Assembly (NCBI GenBank): GCA_964383905.1
Contig: CAYLJO010000008.1
Location: 1 to 54,374 of the forward strand
DNA length: 54,374 bases
Direction of reading: 5' to 3'
Source of the DNA: CAYLJO01 sp964383905
Lineage (GTDB): Bacteria; Acidobacteriota; Blastocatellia; Pyrinomonadales; Pyrinomonadaceae
This document shows positions 34,915 through 42,209 of the stretch, in pieces. A model generated the notes under the pieces. The model made no database searches and was not told the DNA's origin. It was given only the letters and a program-made list of their open reading frames with translations. Positions within the stretch are counted from its first letter, which is position 1. The number at the start of each line of letters is the position of its first letter. The position numbers and the translations under genes were made by a program.

Positions 34915-35031
34915 ATGCGCCAATTCGGGCGAAAAAGTGAGGAAGGGAAGATCGGTTACATTATCTTATGGTTATTGGGTGTGCCGTTCAGCGTTCTCCT
35001 GCTGATTTTCCTTTTGCGCGGCTGCACCTGA
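34915..35031 (+). CDS. 38-residue single-helix membrane protein
   Basis: Encodes 38 residues: a short basic start (MRQFGRKSEEGKIG), then one hydrophobic helix (YIILWLLGVPFSVLLLIFLL) and a terminal RGCT. AGGGGGC lies about 10 bases before ATG. The WLLGVP(x)xVLLLIFLL pattern recurs, from memory, in unannotated small proteins of many bacteria. Function unknown. It stands alone, 226 bp from the convergent uppP end. Confidence 0.55.
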   Translation: MRQFGRKSEEGKIGYIILWLLGVPFSVLLLIFLLRGCT

Positions 35032-35084
35032 GTCTCCGGCGGGTCCTGATCAACTCAAGTGATTAACGGCGAAGGTTAGGTGCG

Positions 35085-35220
35085 ACGCCCGCATCAAAGC
35101 GGCGAAAGCTCTCCGCACCGATGGCCTGGGCTGCTGCTCGCACCGGGAACAGTTCGATCGATGCAGCAGCCAGGCTCCGAAGGTGAGTGCGGGCTCCCAC
35201 AGTATGGCCGCCGTTTAGCT
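35085..35220. other. structured inverted-repeat region
   Basis: Two nested stems are visible on the forward strand. GGTGCG (from 35089) pairs with CGCACC (35115-35120), enclosing a smaller CGC-rich hairpin. Next, GCCTGGGCTGCTGC pairs with GCAGCAGCCAGGC around a 25-base loop. It may be a structured RNA after the 38-residue gene, the terminator region of uppP, or, read on the reverse strand, a 50-codon gene remnant (HLRSLAAASIELFPVRAA) without a start. I do not recognise a riboswitch class. Confidence 0.3.
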
Positions 35221-35257
35221 GGTCGGTCTCTTACAAGTTCCGGAATGATCACGTCGA

Positions 35258-36133
35258 TCAGGCTGGAAGAGTGAAGTTAAGGATCAGCACTACGGCGGCA
35301 GCAACCAGGCAATAATACCCGAAGAATTTCCAGCGTCCCTCCTCAAGCCACGCGGAGAGCCAGCGCAGGGCGAGCAAGCCCGCGGCAAAACTGAAGCACA
35401 TCCCCAACAGGCCCGGCGTGAAAAGGTGTAAGGAAGCCACCTCAGCCGTCCGGATAGATGGGTACTGCTTGACCATCCGGTAAGCCTCTCGGGCGATGAC
35501 CGGGGGTGTGAGGATGACGGCAAGCGCGAAACTGAATTCCTCGGCGCGGGTTCTCGCGATATTAAGAAACATTCCGGTCGAGATGGTCGCCCCCGAGCGG
35601 GAAAAGCCCCGGAACGGGAGGCAGATCCCTTGAATGATTCCGACCACAGAAGCTTTTTTGAGGTTGATATCCTCAGTCGCGCCCCCTTTCCCATCACGCG
35701 CTCCGGCTTTAACCTCCCCTCTCCTTTCATCCCTGATCCCGGCGGCGATGATCATGACCCCGACCGCGGCCAGAGAGATGGCGATCAGCAGGAGGTTTCT
35801 GAAGAGATTTTCGATCTCGGCGTGGGCCTGATGACGCATAAAGACGCGCTCGATAATAAACTGCAGGCCGAGACCGACGATGCCCGTGAAGAAGGTGGCG
35901 GCGATCATCTCTTTCCAATATTTGAGCAGATATTTCCACCGCGACCAGAAGTAGACGAGGACGGCAAACATCGTCCCCGTATGGAGCATCACCAGTAAAA
36001 AACTCATTTCCGGGGTGGCAGGGTCTAACCCCATCAACTTTTCTGCCACAATCACGTGGGCCGAGCTGGACACAGGAAGGAGTTCGGCGGCCCCCTGAAT
36101 GATGGCCAGAATAATTATTTGAATAATGTTCAT
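35258..36133 (-). CDS. uppP: undecaprenyl-diphosphate phosphatase
   Basis: 291 residues, integral membrane. QGAAELLPVSSSAHVIVAE near residue 13 holds the catalytic Glu and the SSS motif, and LPFRGFSRSGATISTGM near 175 is the second signature with the Arg and Ser residues. Recycles the lipid carrier undecaprenyl phosphate for cell-wall synthesis and confers bacitracin tolerance. The insert near residues 125-160 (RDERRGEVKAGARDGKGGAT) is a polar loop. No Shine-Dalgarno: TATATT lies six bases upstream of ATG. Confidence 0.93.
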   Translation of the reverse strand: MNIIQIIILAIIQGAAELLPVSSSAHVIVAEKLMGLDPATPEMSFLLVMLHTGTMFAVLVYFWSRWKYLLKYWKEMIAATFFTGIVGLGLQFIIERVFMRHQAHAEIENLFRNLLLIAISLAAVGVMIIAAGIRDERRGEVKAGARDGKGGATEDINLKKASVVGIIQGICLPFRGFSRSGATISTGMFLNIARTRAEEFSFALAVILTPPVIAREAYRMVKQYPSIRTAEVASLHLFTPGLLGMCFSFAAGLLALRWLSAWLEEGRWKFFGYYCLVAAAVVLILNFTLPA

Positions 36134-36139
36134 GTGAGG

Positions 36140-36167
36140 AATATACCCGGACTGCGGGAATCCTCAA
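36140..36167 (-). promoter_or_regulatory. leaderless promoter of uppP
   Basis: Reverse-strand -10 TATATT (36140-36145) lies exactly six bases before ATG at 36131-36133, with a weaker -35 TTGAGG about 16 bases further upstream. No Shine-Dalgarno is present, so translation would begin at the mRNA 5' end, as inferred for the VIT1/CCC1 gene. Confidence 0.5.
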
Positions 36168-36329
36168 AATCTGTTTGCGTGAATTATATTCTGATACCGA
36201 CTTACACGGCGTTGTGAGCCTAATGTAGAGCGGGTACAAATTCCACGCCCCTCGGCCCGCGTCAAGGCGGGTTGAGGATACTTTTTAGCTCCATCACAAC
36301 AATATTACGACCGTTCACTTTGCTGTAGC

Positions 36330-37448
36330 ATGTCAAAACTGAAAGTCGATAAGCATGACGCAGGAGTCGCTAAAAAGATGAGAAGGTCAATTCTGTTAAT
36401 CCCCATGCTATTCGTGATGGCGTACGCGGCGCGCGCCGCCAATTACCCGCCGCCGACGCCGGGCGACTTCGTGATTCATAACTTCCGATTCAAGAGCGGC
36501 GAGACGTTGCCCGAGTTAAAGCTGCATTACATGACCATCGGGGCTCCGGTGCGCGACGGTTCGGGCGTCGTACGCAACGCCGTGCTGATCTTGCACGGGA
36601 CCGGCGGGAGCGGGCAGCAATTTCTTCGCGAACAATTTGCCAACGTCCTGTTCGAGGCCGGGCAGTTGCTGGACGCGACGCGGTACTTCATCATCCTTCC
36701 GGACGGCATCGGGCACGGTCAATCGAGTAAGCCGAGCGACGGCCTGCACGCTAAGTTTCCCCACTACACTTATGATGACATGGTACTCGCCCACCACCGG
36801 CTGCTGACCGAGAGGCTCGGCGTGAACCATCTGCGGCTGGTGATGGGCACCTCGATGGGAGGGATGCAGACGTGGGTGTGGGGAGAAGCTTACCCTGATT
36901 TTATGGACGCGCTGATGCCGCTGGCGAGCCTGCCGGTCCAAATTGCCGGGCGCAACCGGATGCAGCGGCGGATGATCATGGATGCGATCCGCAACGATCC
37001 GGAGTGGAATAACGGAGAGTATAGGACCCAACCACGCGGCCTCACCGCGGCAAATTACATCCTGATGATTATGGGCAGCAGTCCGCTACAGATGCAGAAG
37101 CAGGCGGCGACGCGTGACGCGGCAGATAAACTTCTCGAAGAGAGGGTGAGGGCGATGGCGGCGCAGACGGATGCGAACGATCTGTTGTACCAGGTGGACG
37201 CATCACGCGAATACGACCCGTCACCAAAGCTGGAGAGCATCAAGGTCCCGCTGCTCGCGATCAACTCGGCCGACGATGAGATCAACCCGCCGGGACTCGG
37301 CATCATGGAGCGAGAGATCAGGCGCGTTAAACGCGGCCGCTTCGTTTTACTACCGATCACGGATCAGACGCGCGGGCATGGAACGCACACGCTCGCCGCC
37401 GTCTGGAAGCAGTATCTGGCGGAACTGCTGGATGAATCTAAAAGGTAA
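36330..37448 (+). CDS. exported alpha/beta hydrolase, MetX-like
   Basis: 372 residues. A later ATG (36378) starts a clean signal peptide (MRRSILLIPMLFVMAYAARA), so the true start may be 51 bases in. Nucleophile Ser in MGTSMGGMQTW near residue 176, Asp in INSADDEINPP near 315, His in GHGTHTLAAVW near 352. The GTSMGGMQ motif and overall plan are those of homoserine O-acetyltransferase-like alpha/beta hydrolases, but export rules out methionine synthesis, so a periplasmic ester or lactone hydrolase is likely. Substrate unknown. Confidence 0.82.
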   Translation: MSKLKVDKHDAGVAKKMRRSILLIPMLFVMAYAARAANYPPPTPGDFVIHNFRFKSGETLPELKLHYMTIGAPVRDGSGVVRNAVLILHGTGGSGQQFLREQFANVLFEAGQLLDATRYFIILPDGIGHGQSSKPSDGLHAKFPHYTYDDMVLAHHRLLTERLGVNHLRLVMGTSMGGMQTWVWGEAYPDFMDALMPLASLPVQIAGRNRMQRRMIMDAIRNDPEWNNGEYRTQPRGLTAANYILMIMGSSPLQMQKQAATRDAADKLLEERVRAMAAQTDANDLLYQVDASREYDPSPKLESIKVPLLAINSADDEINPPGLGIMEREIRRVKRGRFVLLPITDQTRGHGTHTLAAVWKQYLAELLDESKR

Positions 37449-37615
37449 CGTCAGGTTAAACGATGGAAGAGGCAACCTGACTGTTCATGAGTCATACTCC
37501 GCTGATGGGTATCTCCGACCTCACAAGGTATTAGTTGCTCACAATGTCAAGTAGAAAGCTGATGGCCGGAATTTCCGTGATAAACGACAACGGATAGGAG
37601 TAAAATGTAGGGACT

Positions 37616-37771
37616 ATGGCGACAAACACACTTTTAGAATCTCCGGTGCGGAAGCAGTACGAGGAAGAGGCGCGCCGACAGGGCGAGGACCCCGTCGATC
37701 TCGTTACCAAGTACATGAACTGGTGTCTTGAAGTTTGGGAGGACGAGGCGTCTCAGCTGAGGCGGATTTGA
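37616..37771 (+). CDS. 51-residue hypothetical protein
   Basis: 51 residues, MATNTLLESPVRKQYEEEA at the start and WCLEVWEDEASQ near the end. Predicted helical and acidic, of the size of a small antitoxin or regulatory protein, but no family is recognised and no toxin gene is adjacent. TAGGAGT lies at about 37595, too far for an ideal ribosome-binding site. Included because codon use and composition look protein-like. Confidence 0.4.
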   Translation: MATNTLLESPVRKQYEEEARRQGEDPVDLVTKYMNWCLEVWEDEASQLRRI

Positions 37772-38062
37772 TATCCGCATCACTCACCTGATCCCCTGGG
37801 TTCTGTGAAATATTGGTCTGCGTTACATCAGTTCCCTCTCGCAGAATAATCCTTCATATCATTTTCGATGCCGTTGGCGGCGTGGATACAGGCTGCGCCG
37901 GATCAGGCAGTGGCCACTCTGGTGCGCAGCAGCATCTCCTCGGTTGTTGCGTTAATATCCATCACGGTCGAGTCGCCATCCTTCAAAGCACCGGTAATGC
38001 GATCTGTCACCCTATGTCATGTTTCAGCGTGCTTACTGCCTCGCACGCTTACTCGCCCTGTT
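37772..38062. other. 291-bp stretch with a possible small reverse ORF
   Basis: On the reverse strand a GTG at 38008-38010 opens a 35-codon frame (DRITGALKDGDSTVMDIN, then TTEEMLLRTRVATA) ending in TGA at 37903-37905, and the same frame stays open for 22 further codons. It may be a small gene, a remnant with a nonsense codon, or chance. No other element is seen. Confidence 0.3.
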
Positions 38063-38401
38063 TCACCCCCCTCTCGCTGGCTTGTTTATCTTTTTCGTCC
38101 TCGCGCCTGTACGCACCGGTAGGTCCCGGTGCCGCCCCGCCGACAACGCCCTTCTCCCCCCTAAATAAATCAACTCGGATCCGCCGGAGTCTTCGTACAC
38201 GGCAGCGCCCCGCTCACCCTGTCCCCATGACGCCTCGTCATGAGCCATGGCATCCGGGCCGGCCTCATCCATACTGGAAACCGGGTAGACTCCGGAACGC
38301 TCAATCTCATCCTTTGGCCCCTGCCCCACGCCTGGCGTTCCGCTCTCACGCTTTTCTTTCCCTTCCGGCCTTATCCCTTGACGATTTTGCTTGGTACTCA
38401 T
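38063..38401 (-). CDS. 112-residue polar hypothetical protein
   Basis: From ATG 38401, 112 residues. Gly/Glu/Arg-rich and probably disordered: KEKRESGTPGVGQGPKDEI, RSGVYPVSSMDEAG, then HDEASWGQGERGAAVYEDSG. The GVYPVS and GQGERG-x-x-YEDSGGSE motifs resemble short uncharacterised proteins near stress genes, from memory. The C-terminal 30 basic residues may be frame extension. It overlaps the end of 38346-38582 by 56 bases and would be read after it. Confidence 0.5.
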   Translation of the reverse strand: MSTKQNRQGIRPEGKEKRESGTPGVGQGPKDEIERSGVYPVSSMDEAGPDAMAHDEASWGQGERGAAVYEDSGGSELIYLGGRRALSAGRHRDLPVRTGARTKKINKPARGG

Positions 38402-38582
38402 AGTACCCCCCCTCTTGAAGTCTCTGCCGGATACAACCGAGCAACACCTCTTCTTCATGAAGCTTTTCGAAGTCGCGCGCGTCGGTTTGATGTAGTTCTT
38501 CGCGCAATTCGGCGGTACCTTCGGCCAGAACCTTGCGCAAGATGGCTAACTCCTCATCGTTAAACCGGCCTTTCATATTCAT
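38346..38582 (-). CDS. 78-residue helical hypothetical protein
   Basis: 78 residues, mostly charged helix (NDEELAILRKVLAEGTAEL, TDARDFEKLHEEEVLLGC). Ignoring the artificial N-gap, its ATG starts five bases after the nicotinamidase stop codon (TGAAACG ATG), so it belongs to that transcript. The LHQTDARDFEKLHEEEVLL pattern looks like small stress-associated proteins of unknown function. No enzyme motif. Confidence 0.55.
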   Translation of the reverse strand: MNMKGRFNDEELAILRKVLAEGTAELREELHQTDARDFEKLHEEEVLLGCIRQRLQEGGYYEYQAKSSRDKAGRERKA

Positions 38583-38763
38583 CGTTTCAGGTGATGTCCG
38601 CCCCGGCGNNNNNNNNNNNNNNNNNNNNNNNNNNNNNNNNNNNNNNNNNNNNNNNNNNNNNNNNNNNNNNNNNNNNNNNNNNNNNNNNNNNNNNNNNNNN
38701 NNNNNNNNTCATCGTTAAACCGGCCTTTCATATTCATCGTTTCAGGTGATGTCCGCCCCGGCG
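38554..38763. other. scaffold gap flanked by a 55-bp exact duplication
   Basis: 100 undetermined bases (38609-38708) lie between two identical 55-bp segments, 38554-38608 and 38709-38763. A 55-base overlap at contig ends equals a common assembler k-mer size, so the contigs most likely join directly, with the gap placed by the scaffolder. Joined, the nicotinamidase stop and the 78-residue gene are contiguous. Confidence 0.8.
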
Positions 38764-39299
38764 CGGCGCATCTCTTCGATGGCGCGGTCACCGTCGCCCG
38801 GTTGAAGGTTGACGGCGCGCATGCCCTCGTTGACAGCCTTCACTTTGAAGCCCTCGCGCAGGGCGTCGAGCACGGTGTTCTTGACGCAGTAATCGGTGGC
38901 GAGGCCGCCGACCCAGACTTCCGTGACCCCATGCTCACGCAGTAACGAGGCGAGACCCGTTCCGTCGAAGGCCGAGTAGTTATCTTCGTCTCCCAAACCT
39001 TTGGAGACTATAATGATGCGCGGGTCATCAATGAGGTCTGAATGAAATTTTGCGCCGCGCGTGTTCTGAACGCAGTGGACGGGCCATGTGCCGCCGTAGG
39101 CCGCAAAATGTTTGGTCCGTGGAGGATGCCAGTCGCGGCTCTTCACCACGAGGTCCCCGCGCGAGAGGAACTCTTTGAGCAAGCGATTGAGCGGCCCGAC
39201 CACTTCATCGCCGCGTTCGACGGCCAGCGCGCCGCCCGGACAAAAGTCATTCTGCACGTCGACAACGATGAGAGCGCGTTTCACTTCATTCGATTTCAC
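38742..39299 (-). CDS. pncA: nicotinamidase
   Basis: 185 residues. Catalytic Asp in VDVQNDFCPGGALAV near residue 14, metal-binding DWHPPRTKHFAAYGGTWPVHC near 58 (shown here as motif RDWHPPRTKHF), Lys in VSKGLGDEDNYSAF, and nucleophilic Cys in GGLATDYCVKNT near 133. Hydrolyses nicotinamide to nicotinate in the NAD salvage pathway, cytosolic. First gene of a short reverse-strand unit with the two small hypothetical genes downstream. All catalytic residues are present, unlike the isochorismatase-like protein at 4944-5546. Confidence 0.93.
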   Translation of the reverse strand: MKSNEVKRALIVVDVQNDFCPGGALAVERGDEVVGPLNRLLKEFLSRGDLVVKSRDWHPPRTKHFAAYGGTWPVHCVQNTRGAKFHSDLIDDPRIIIVSKGLGDEDNYSAFDGTGLASLLREHGVTEVWVGGLATDYCVKNTVLDALREGFKVKAVNEGMRAVNLQPGDGDRAIEEMRRAGADIT

Positions 39300-39445
39300 A
39301 TCTGTGCTCCTCGTGCTTTACGTTAAAGTTGGTTATCCCGCGCGAGCGTCCCGGCGCGTTAGGAGCCGGGACTGAGGCCAATCGTGCACCGGCAAACGCC
39401 GGCGGGCGGCACAACTGTGATAGACAATCATTCCGGCACGGCCGG

Positions 39446-39877
39446 TTATTTCTCAGCCCCGGCGTTCTTAAGCAGTTCGACGATGCCGGCGTAGCCGTGC
39501 TCTTTTGCCAGCATCAAGGCCGTCTTGGACGTCTCGGTGAATTCACCTTTCACATCAGCGCCTTTCTTCAGCAAGGCTTGAACAATTTCGGCATCGCCGC
39601 CCGATGCCGCCAGCATCAAGGCTGTGCCACCATCGTTGGCCCTCGCATTGACGTCAGCCCCGTGCTCCAGCAACGCTTTCGCGGCGTCTGTATGCCGGTT
39701 GATAACAGCAAACATCAAGGCTGTACGGCCCTGGCTGTCTTTCGCATTAACGTCCACACCCTGGCCCAGTAATGTTTTAACAGCATCGGTGCGGCCGTCG
39801 AGCGCCCCGGACATTAAATCTGTATGGCCCTCCTTATATTTTTCAGAAATACTTAGCTGTGCGCGCGTTGGCATAAT
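39446..39877 (-). CDS. ankyrin-repeat protein
   Basis: About 143 residues from ATG 39877, chosen because GGGGAG lies four bases upstream; an in-frame ATG at 39925 lacks such a site. Four ankyrin repeats (GHTDLMSGALDGRTDAV, GRTALMFAVINRHTDAA, GGTALMLAASGGDAEIV, KTALMLAKEHGYAGIV). No signal peptide, so cytosolic, probably a protein-binding module. It follows the LigD-like phosphoesterase gene in the same direction with a 63-bp gap. Partner unknown. Confidence 0.85.
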   Translation of the reverse strand: MMPTRAQLSISEKYKEGHTDLMSGALDGRTDAVKTLLGQGVDVNAKDSQGRTALMFAVINRHTDAAKALLEHGADVNARANDGGTALMLAASGGDAEIVQALLKKGADVKGEFTETSKTALMLAKEHGYAGIVELLKNAGAEK

Positions 39878-39940
39878 CTCCCCTTCTTTTTGTTCAAGCC
39901 GTTGTGCCCGTGGTCTATGCATCAATATCTCGTTAACGTT

Positions 39941-40582
39941 TCACCCGGCACCCCGGCGTGAACCGGTGACGGTTGACGAAGTGGCTTTGCGCGACCGGCT
40001 CGATCCTTTAGCCGTCGAACGTGCCCCTGTAGAGCGGGAAGTCTTCGCAGCTTTTTGCTCCTTTTCAGCTGGGCTGGGACGAGCTTCTTGATCCTTCATC
40101 TTGACGAGCAACCAGTTATCTTTTTTGCCGCGTCCTTTCATGCGGACTAAGGCAAAGCCCCCTTTCAGTCTTCGGCCGCGCAGCTCAACTTCCAGGTGAC
40201 CGGTCCTGATGCCCTCCGTAATCGTTTGCGGGTGCGGCTTCTTGCCCGCCAGTAAATTCTCGTACGTGCCCCTGTCCCATATTTTGACCAGGCCCGCGCC
40301 ATACTCCCCTTCCGGAATTTCCCCACTGAAGTTCGCATAGTCGAGCGGGTGATCTTCGACACGCACGGCCAAACGTTTATCCGCCGGATCCAGGCTGGGC
40401 TGCCTGGGTACGGCCCAGCTCTTCAGCACACCGTCAGCCTCCAACCGAAAATCGTAGTGTAGACGAGATGCGTGATGCTCCTGCACAACAAAGATAGGCC
40501 GGCGGTGTGACTTGGCGGCCCGCGGGTGGGGCTCTGATGTTTTAGCGAAATTCCGCTTCTTCTTGTATGTTTCCAGCGACAT
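39941..40582 (-). CDS. stand-alone LigD 3'-phosphoesterase domain protein
   Basis: About 213 residues from ATG 40582 (MSLETYKKKRNFAKT). The LigD phosphoesterase domain is clear: RPIFVVQEHHASRLHYDFRL near residue 27 (motif VVQEHHASRLHYDFRLE), SWAVPRQPSLDP, VEDHPLDYANFSGEIPEGEYG, and VRMKGRGKKDNWLLVK. It removes 3' ribonucleotides or phosphates from DNA ends for repair. The polymerase and ligase domains of bacterial LigD are absent; no Ku or ligase is in the window. A Ser/Thr/Lys-rich basic tail (about 45 residues) may bind DNA. Confidence 0.88.
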   Translation of the reverse strand: MSLETYKKKRNFAKTSEPHPRAAKSHRRPIFVVQEHHASRLHYDFRLEADGVLKSWAVPRQPSLDPADKRLAVRVEDHPLDYANFSGEIPEGEYGAGLVKIWDRGTYENLLAGKKPHPQTITEGIRTGHLEVELRGRRLKGGFALVRMKGRGKKDNWLLVKMKDQEARPSPAEKEQKAAKTSRSTGARSTAKGSSRSRKATSSTVTGSRRGAG

Positions 40583-40718
40583 CCTGCACACCTCACGGCC
40601 ACTCACCCACCAATACCTTTGAAGGCTATCTGAGCCGGTGTCTCTCGAGCCGATTTTAGAACGGAGCGACCGCTGATGGGACGGCTTCACATCTCTCGAC
40701 CGGATCAAACAACCTCTA

Positions 40719-41042
40719 CTAATCGGTCCCTCGCAGGGCTTCACGCAAGAGTTCTTTAATAATTTTAGAATGGTTAAAAGACGGGTGCGCGCGCCGACAC
40801 ATGATCTCGTTAATCTCGAAGATACACGTCAGGGCGTCTGCCGGTATGTCTTCAGCAGGTTCTACCGCAGACGCTGGATCTATTCCTAACCGGCGACAAA
40901 GGCGCAAGAATACCTCTTGCAGCAGGGCGGTCTCTTCTTTCATTTTGGGGATCCGTGTCTTCAAGATGAGTGCAGAATTAACCGACACTTCATCGCAGAG
41001 TTGCCTGAACTCTTGCTCACTGATGGTTTTGTTCTCTTCCAT
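40719..41042 (-). CDS. 107-residue hypothetical protein
   Basis: About 107 residues from ATG 41042 (MEENKTISEQEFRQL). All-helical by composition: a segment KMKEETALLQEVFLRLCRRLG and a second one FEINEIMCRRAHPSFNHSKII with paired Cys and His, which could bind metal but match no motif I know. No family recognised. It lies in the reverse-strand stress run between Dps and the LigD-like gene, suggesting a related role, though this is only context. Confidence 0.6.
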   Translation of the reverse strand: MEENKTISEQEFRQLCDEVSVNSALILKTRIPKMKEETALLQEVFLRLCRRLGIDPASAVEPAEDIPADALTCIFEINEIMCRRAHPSFNHSKIIKELLREALRGTD

Positions 41043-41100
41043 CACTTTACCCCTCACCTCAGAGGTCACGGTTTCTCGTCACCGCCCTGATGAACATGCT

Positions 41101-41652
41101 TTAGCCCGACAGCCCATCTCGCTTCTCAAGAATGTCGCGCAGCCACCACTCGTGCTTCTCGTGGATTTGCACCACCCGCGCGAAGAGATCATTTGTGCCC
41201 GGGTCATCCGCTTCATCTGCCGCACGCGCGCCCGCCCGCATCTCTTTGATCACCGTCAAGAGATTGGAATCCGCCTCTTCGATCATCTCGCGCATCGTTA
41301 AACCACGCCCGGCGACCTTGACGCTGGCCGTCTCCATCATCTCCAGGGGCGCGGAGACCGGATCCTGCCCGATCATCCGTACGCGCTCTGCGAAATCGTC
41401 GAGGGTGGCAAGCACGGCTTCACCGAATTCGTCGAAAAGCAGATGGAGGTCACGGAACAACGGCCCATAGGTCTGCCAGTGGTAGTGCTTGTAATTGGTG
41501 TAGAGGATGAATGCGTTGGCGACCTGCCGCTGTAAGTGTTGAACGACTGTGTTGTCCGGCGCATTCTCTCGTGATACCTCTTCGGCGACCCCCTCGGTGT
41601 TCGACTTCGCGCGCCGCTGCGCGGCGGCGCTGCTCCCGGTGACCTTAGCCAT
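41101..41652 (-). CDS. dps: Dps-family ferritin-like DNA-protection protein
   Basis: 183 residues. The Dps ferroxidase signature is present: NYKHYHWQTYGPLFRDLHLL near residue 53 (His) and FDEFGEAVLATLDDFAERVR near 72 (Asp and Glu). The protein forms a 12-mer that oxidises and stores iron using peroxide and protects DNA. The N-terminal 30 residues are basic and likely bind DNA. The ATG is preceded by TGGAGGAAAG. It is in the reverse-strand stress run and fits the metal theme of the window. Confidence 0.92.
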   Translation of the reverse strand: MAKVTGSSAAAQRRAKSNTEGVAEEVSRENAPDNTVVQHLQRQVANAFILYTNYKHYHWQTYGPLFRDLHLLFDEFGEAVLATLDDFAERVRMIGQDPVSAPLEMMETASVKVAGRGLTMREMIEEADSNLLTVIKEMRAGARAADEADDPGTNDLFARVVQIHEKHEWWLRDILEKRDGLSG

Positions 41653-41696
41653 AACTTTCCTCCATATTTAGCATGCTTGAGCAGCCAAGTTGTTCC

Positions 41697-41801
41697 TCTA
41701 GTGATCGGCTTAACATCGCCGCGCTTCATCCACCGCGTCGCCCTTCCCGCCGGGTCTTTGGTCATCATCTCACCACACTTCGTGGTATTTTTCTCCCCCA
41801 C
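41697..41801 (-). pseudogene. CBS-domain gene remnant
   Basis: A GTG at 41801, next to the end of the DUF5335 gene, opens MGEKNTTKCGEMMTKDP, then RATRWMKRGDVKPIT. TKCGE(V/M)MTKDP is the typical start of tandem-CBS proteins, and the second segment resembles the first helix and strand of a CBS domain with an internal deletion. The frame then runs into the Dps leader, so it is a short remnant. A hairpin ACCAC-acttc-GTGGT overlaps it. Confidence 0.45.
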
Positions 41802-41802
41802 T

Positions 41803-42189
41803 TTAGCTGTTCAGTTCTTCTGACACCACACCGTCGACCATCTCCGGAAGTATGGGGGAGCGGAAGCGCACCAGCGTTGTCACGCCGCCGCCAGATTCGA
41901 TCTGGAGCGTCATGTCTGACCCGTCCTCAGTCTGTTCGATCCTAACATGTGTTGGCGAAGTAATGTTGTGTGTGACGCGTCCCGTTGATTTCTTACCCAG
42001 GATGACTGAGATCACATCCTCGCCGCCCTCCTTTAAATCGGCAGTGACCCCTTCCAGAACCATTTCTTCCGCCTCCACCTGTGCCCCGATAGCGGCCCCG
42101 AGCACTTCCACGGTGACCAGCCATCCCTCATGCCGGCGGCTGAAGCTGTTTAAGTATTCGACCCATTCTTCGCGCGGAACCTCCCTCAT
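41803..42189 (-). CDS. DUF5335-family protein
   Basis: About 128 residues from ATG 42189 (MREVPREEWVEYLNSFSRR), chosen because GAAAGGAGAGGGGAG precedes it. It matches the DUF5335 pattern: REEWVEYLNSFSRRHEGWLV at the start (motif WVEYLNSFSRRHEGW), then VEAEEMVLEGVTADLKEGG and HNITSPTHVRIEQTEDGSD. Function unknown. It follows the erythromycin-esterase-like gene with a 20-bp gap and precedes a CBS remnant and Dps, so it is probably in one long transcription unit. Confidence 0.78.
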   Translation of the reverse strand: MREVPREEWVEYLNSFSRRHEGWLVTVEVLGAAIGAQVEAEEMVLEGVTADLKEGGEDVISVILGKKSTGRVTHNITSPTHVRIEQTEDGSDMTLQIESGGGVTTLVRFRSPILPEMVDGVVSEELNS

Positions 42190-42209
42190 TGACTCCCCTC
42201 TCCTTTCTC

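Noticed and set aside
38579..38791. Short frame reading through the N gap
   Set aside because: It is made of the duplicated 55-bp ends and undetermined bases, so it is an assembly artefact.
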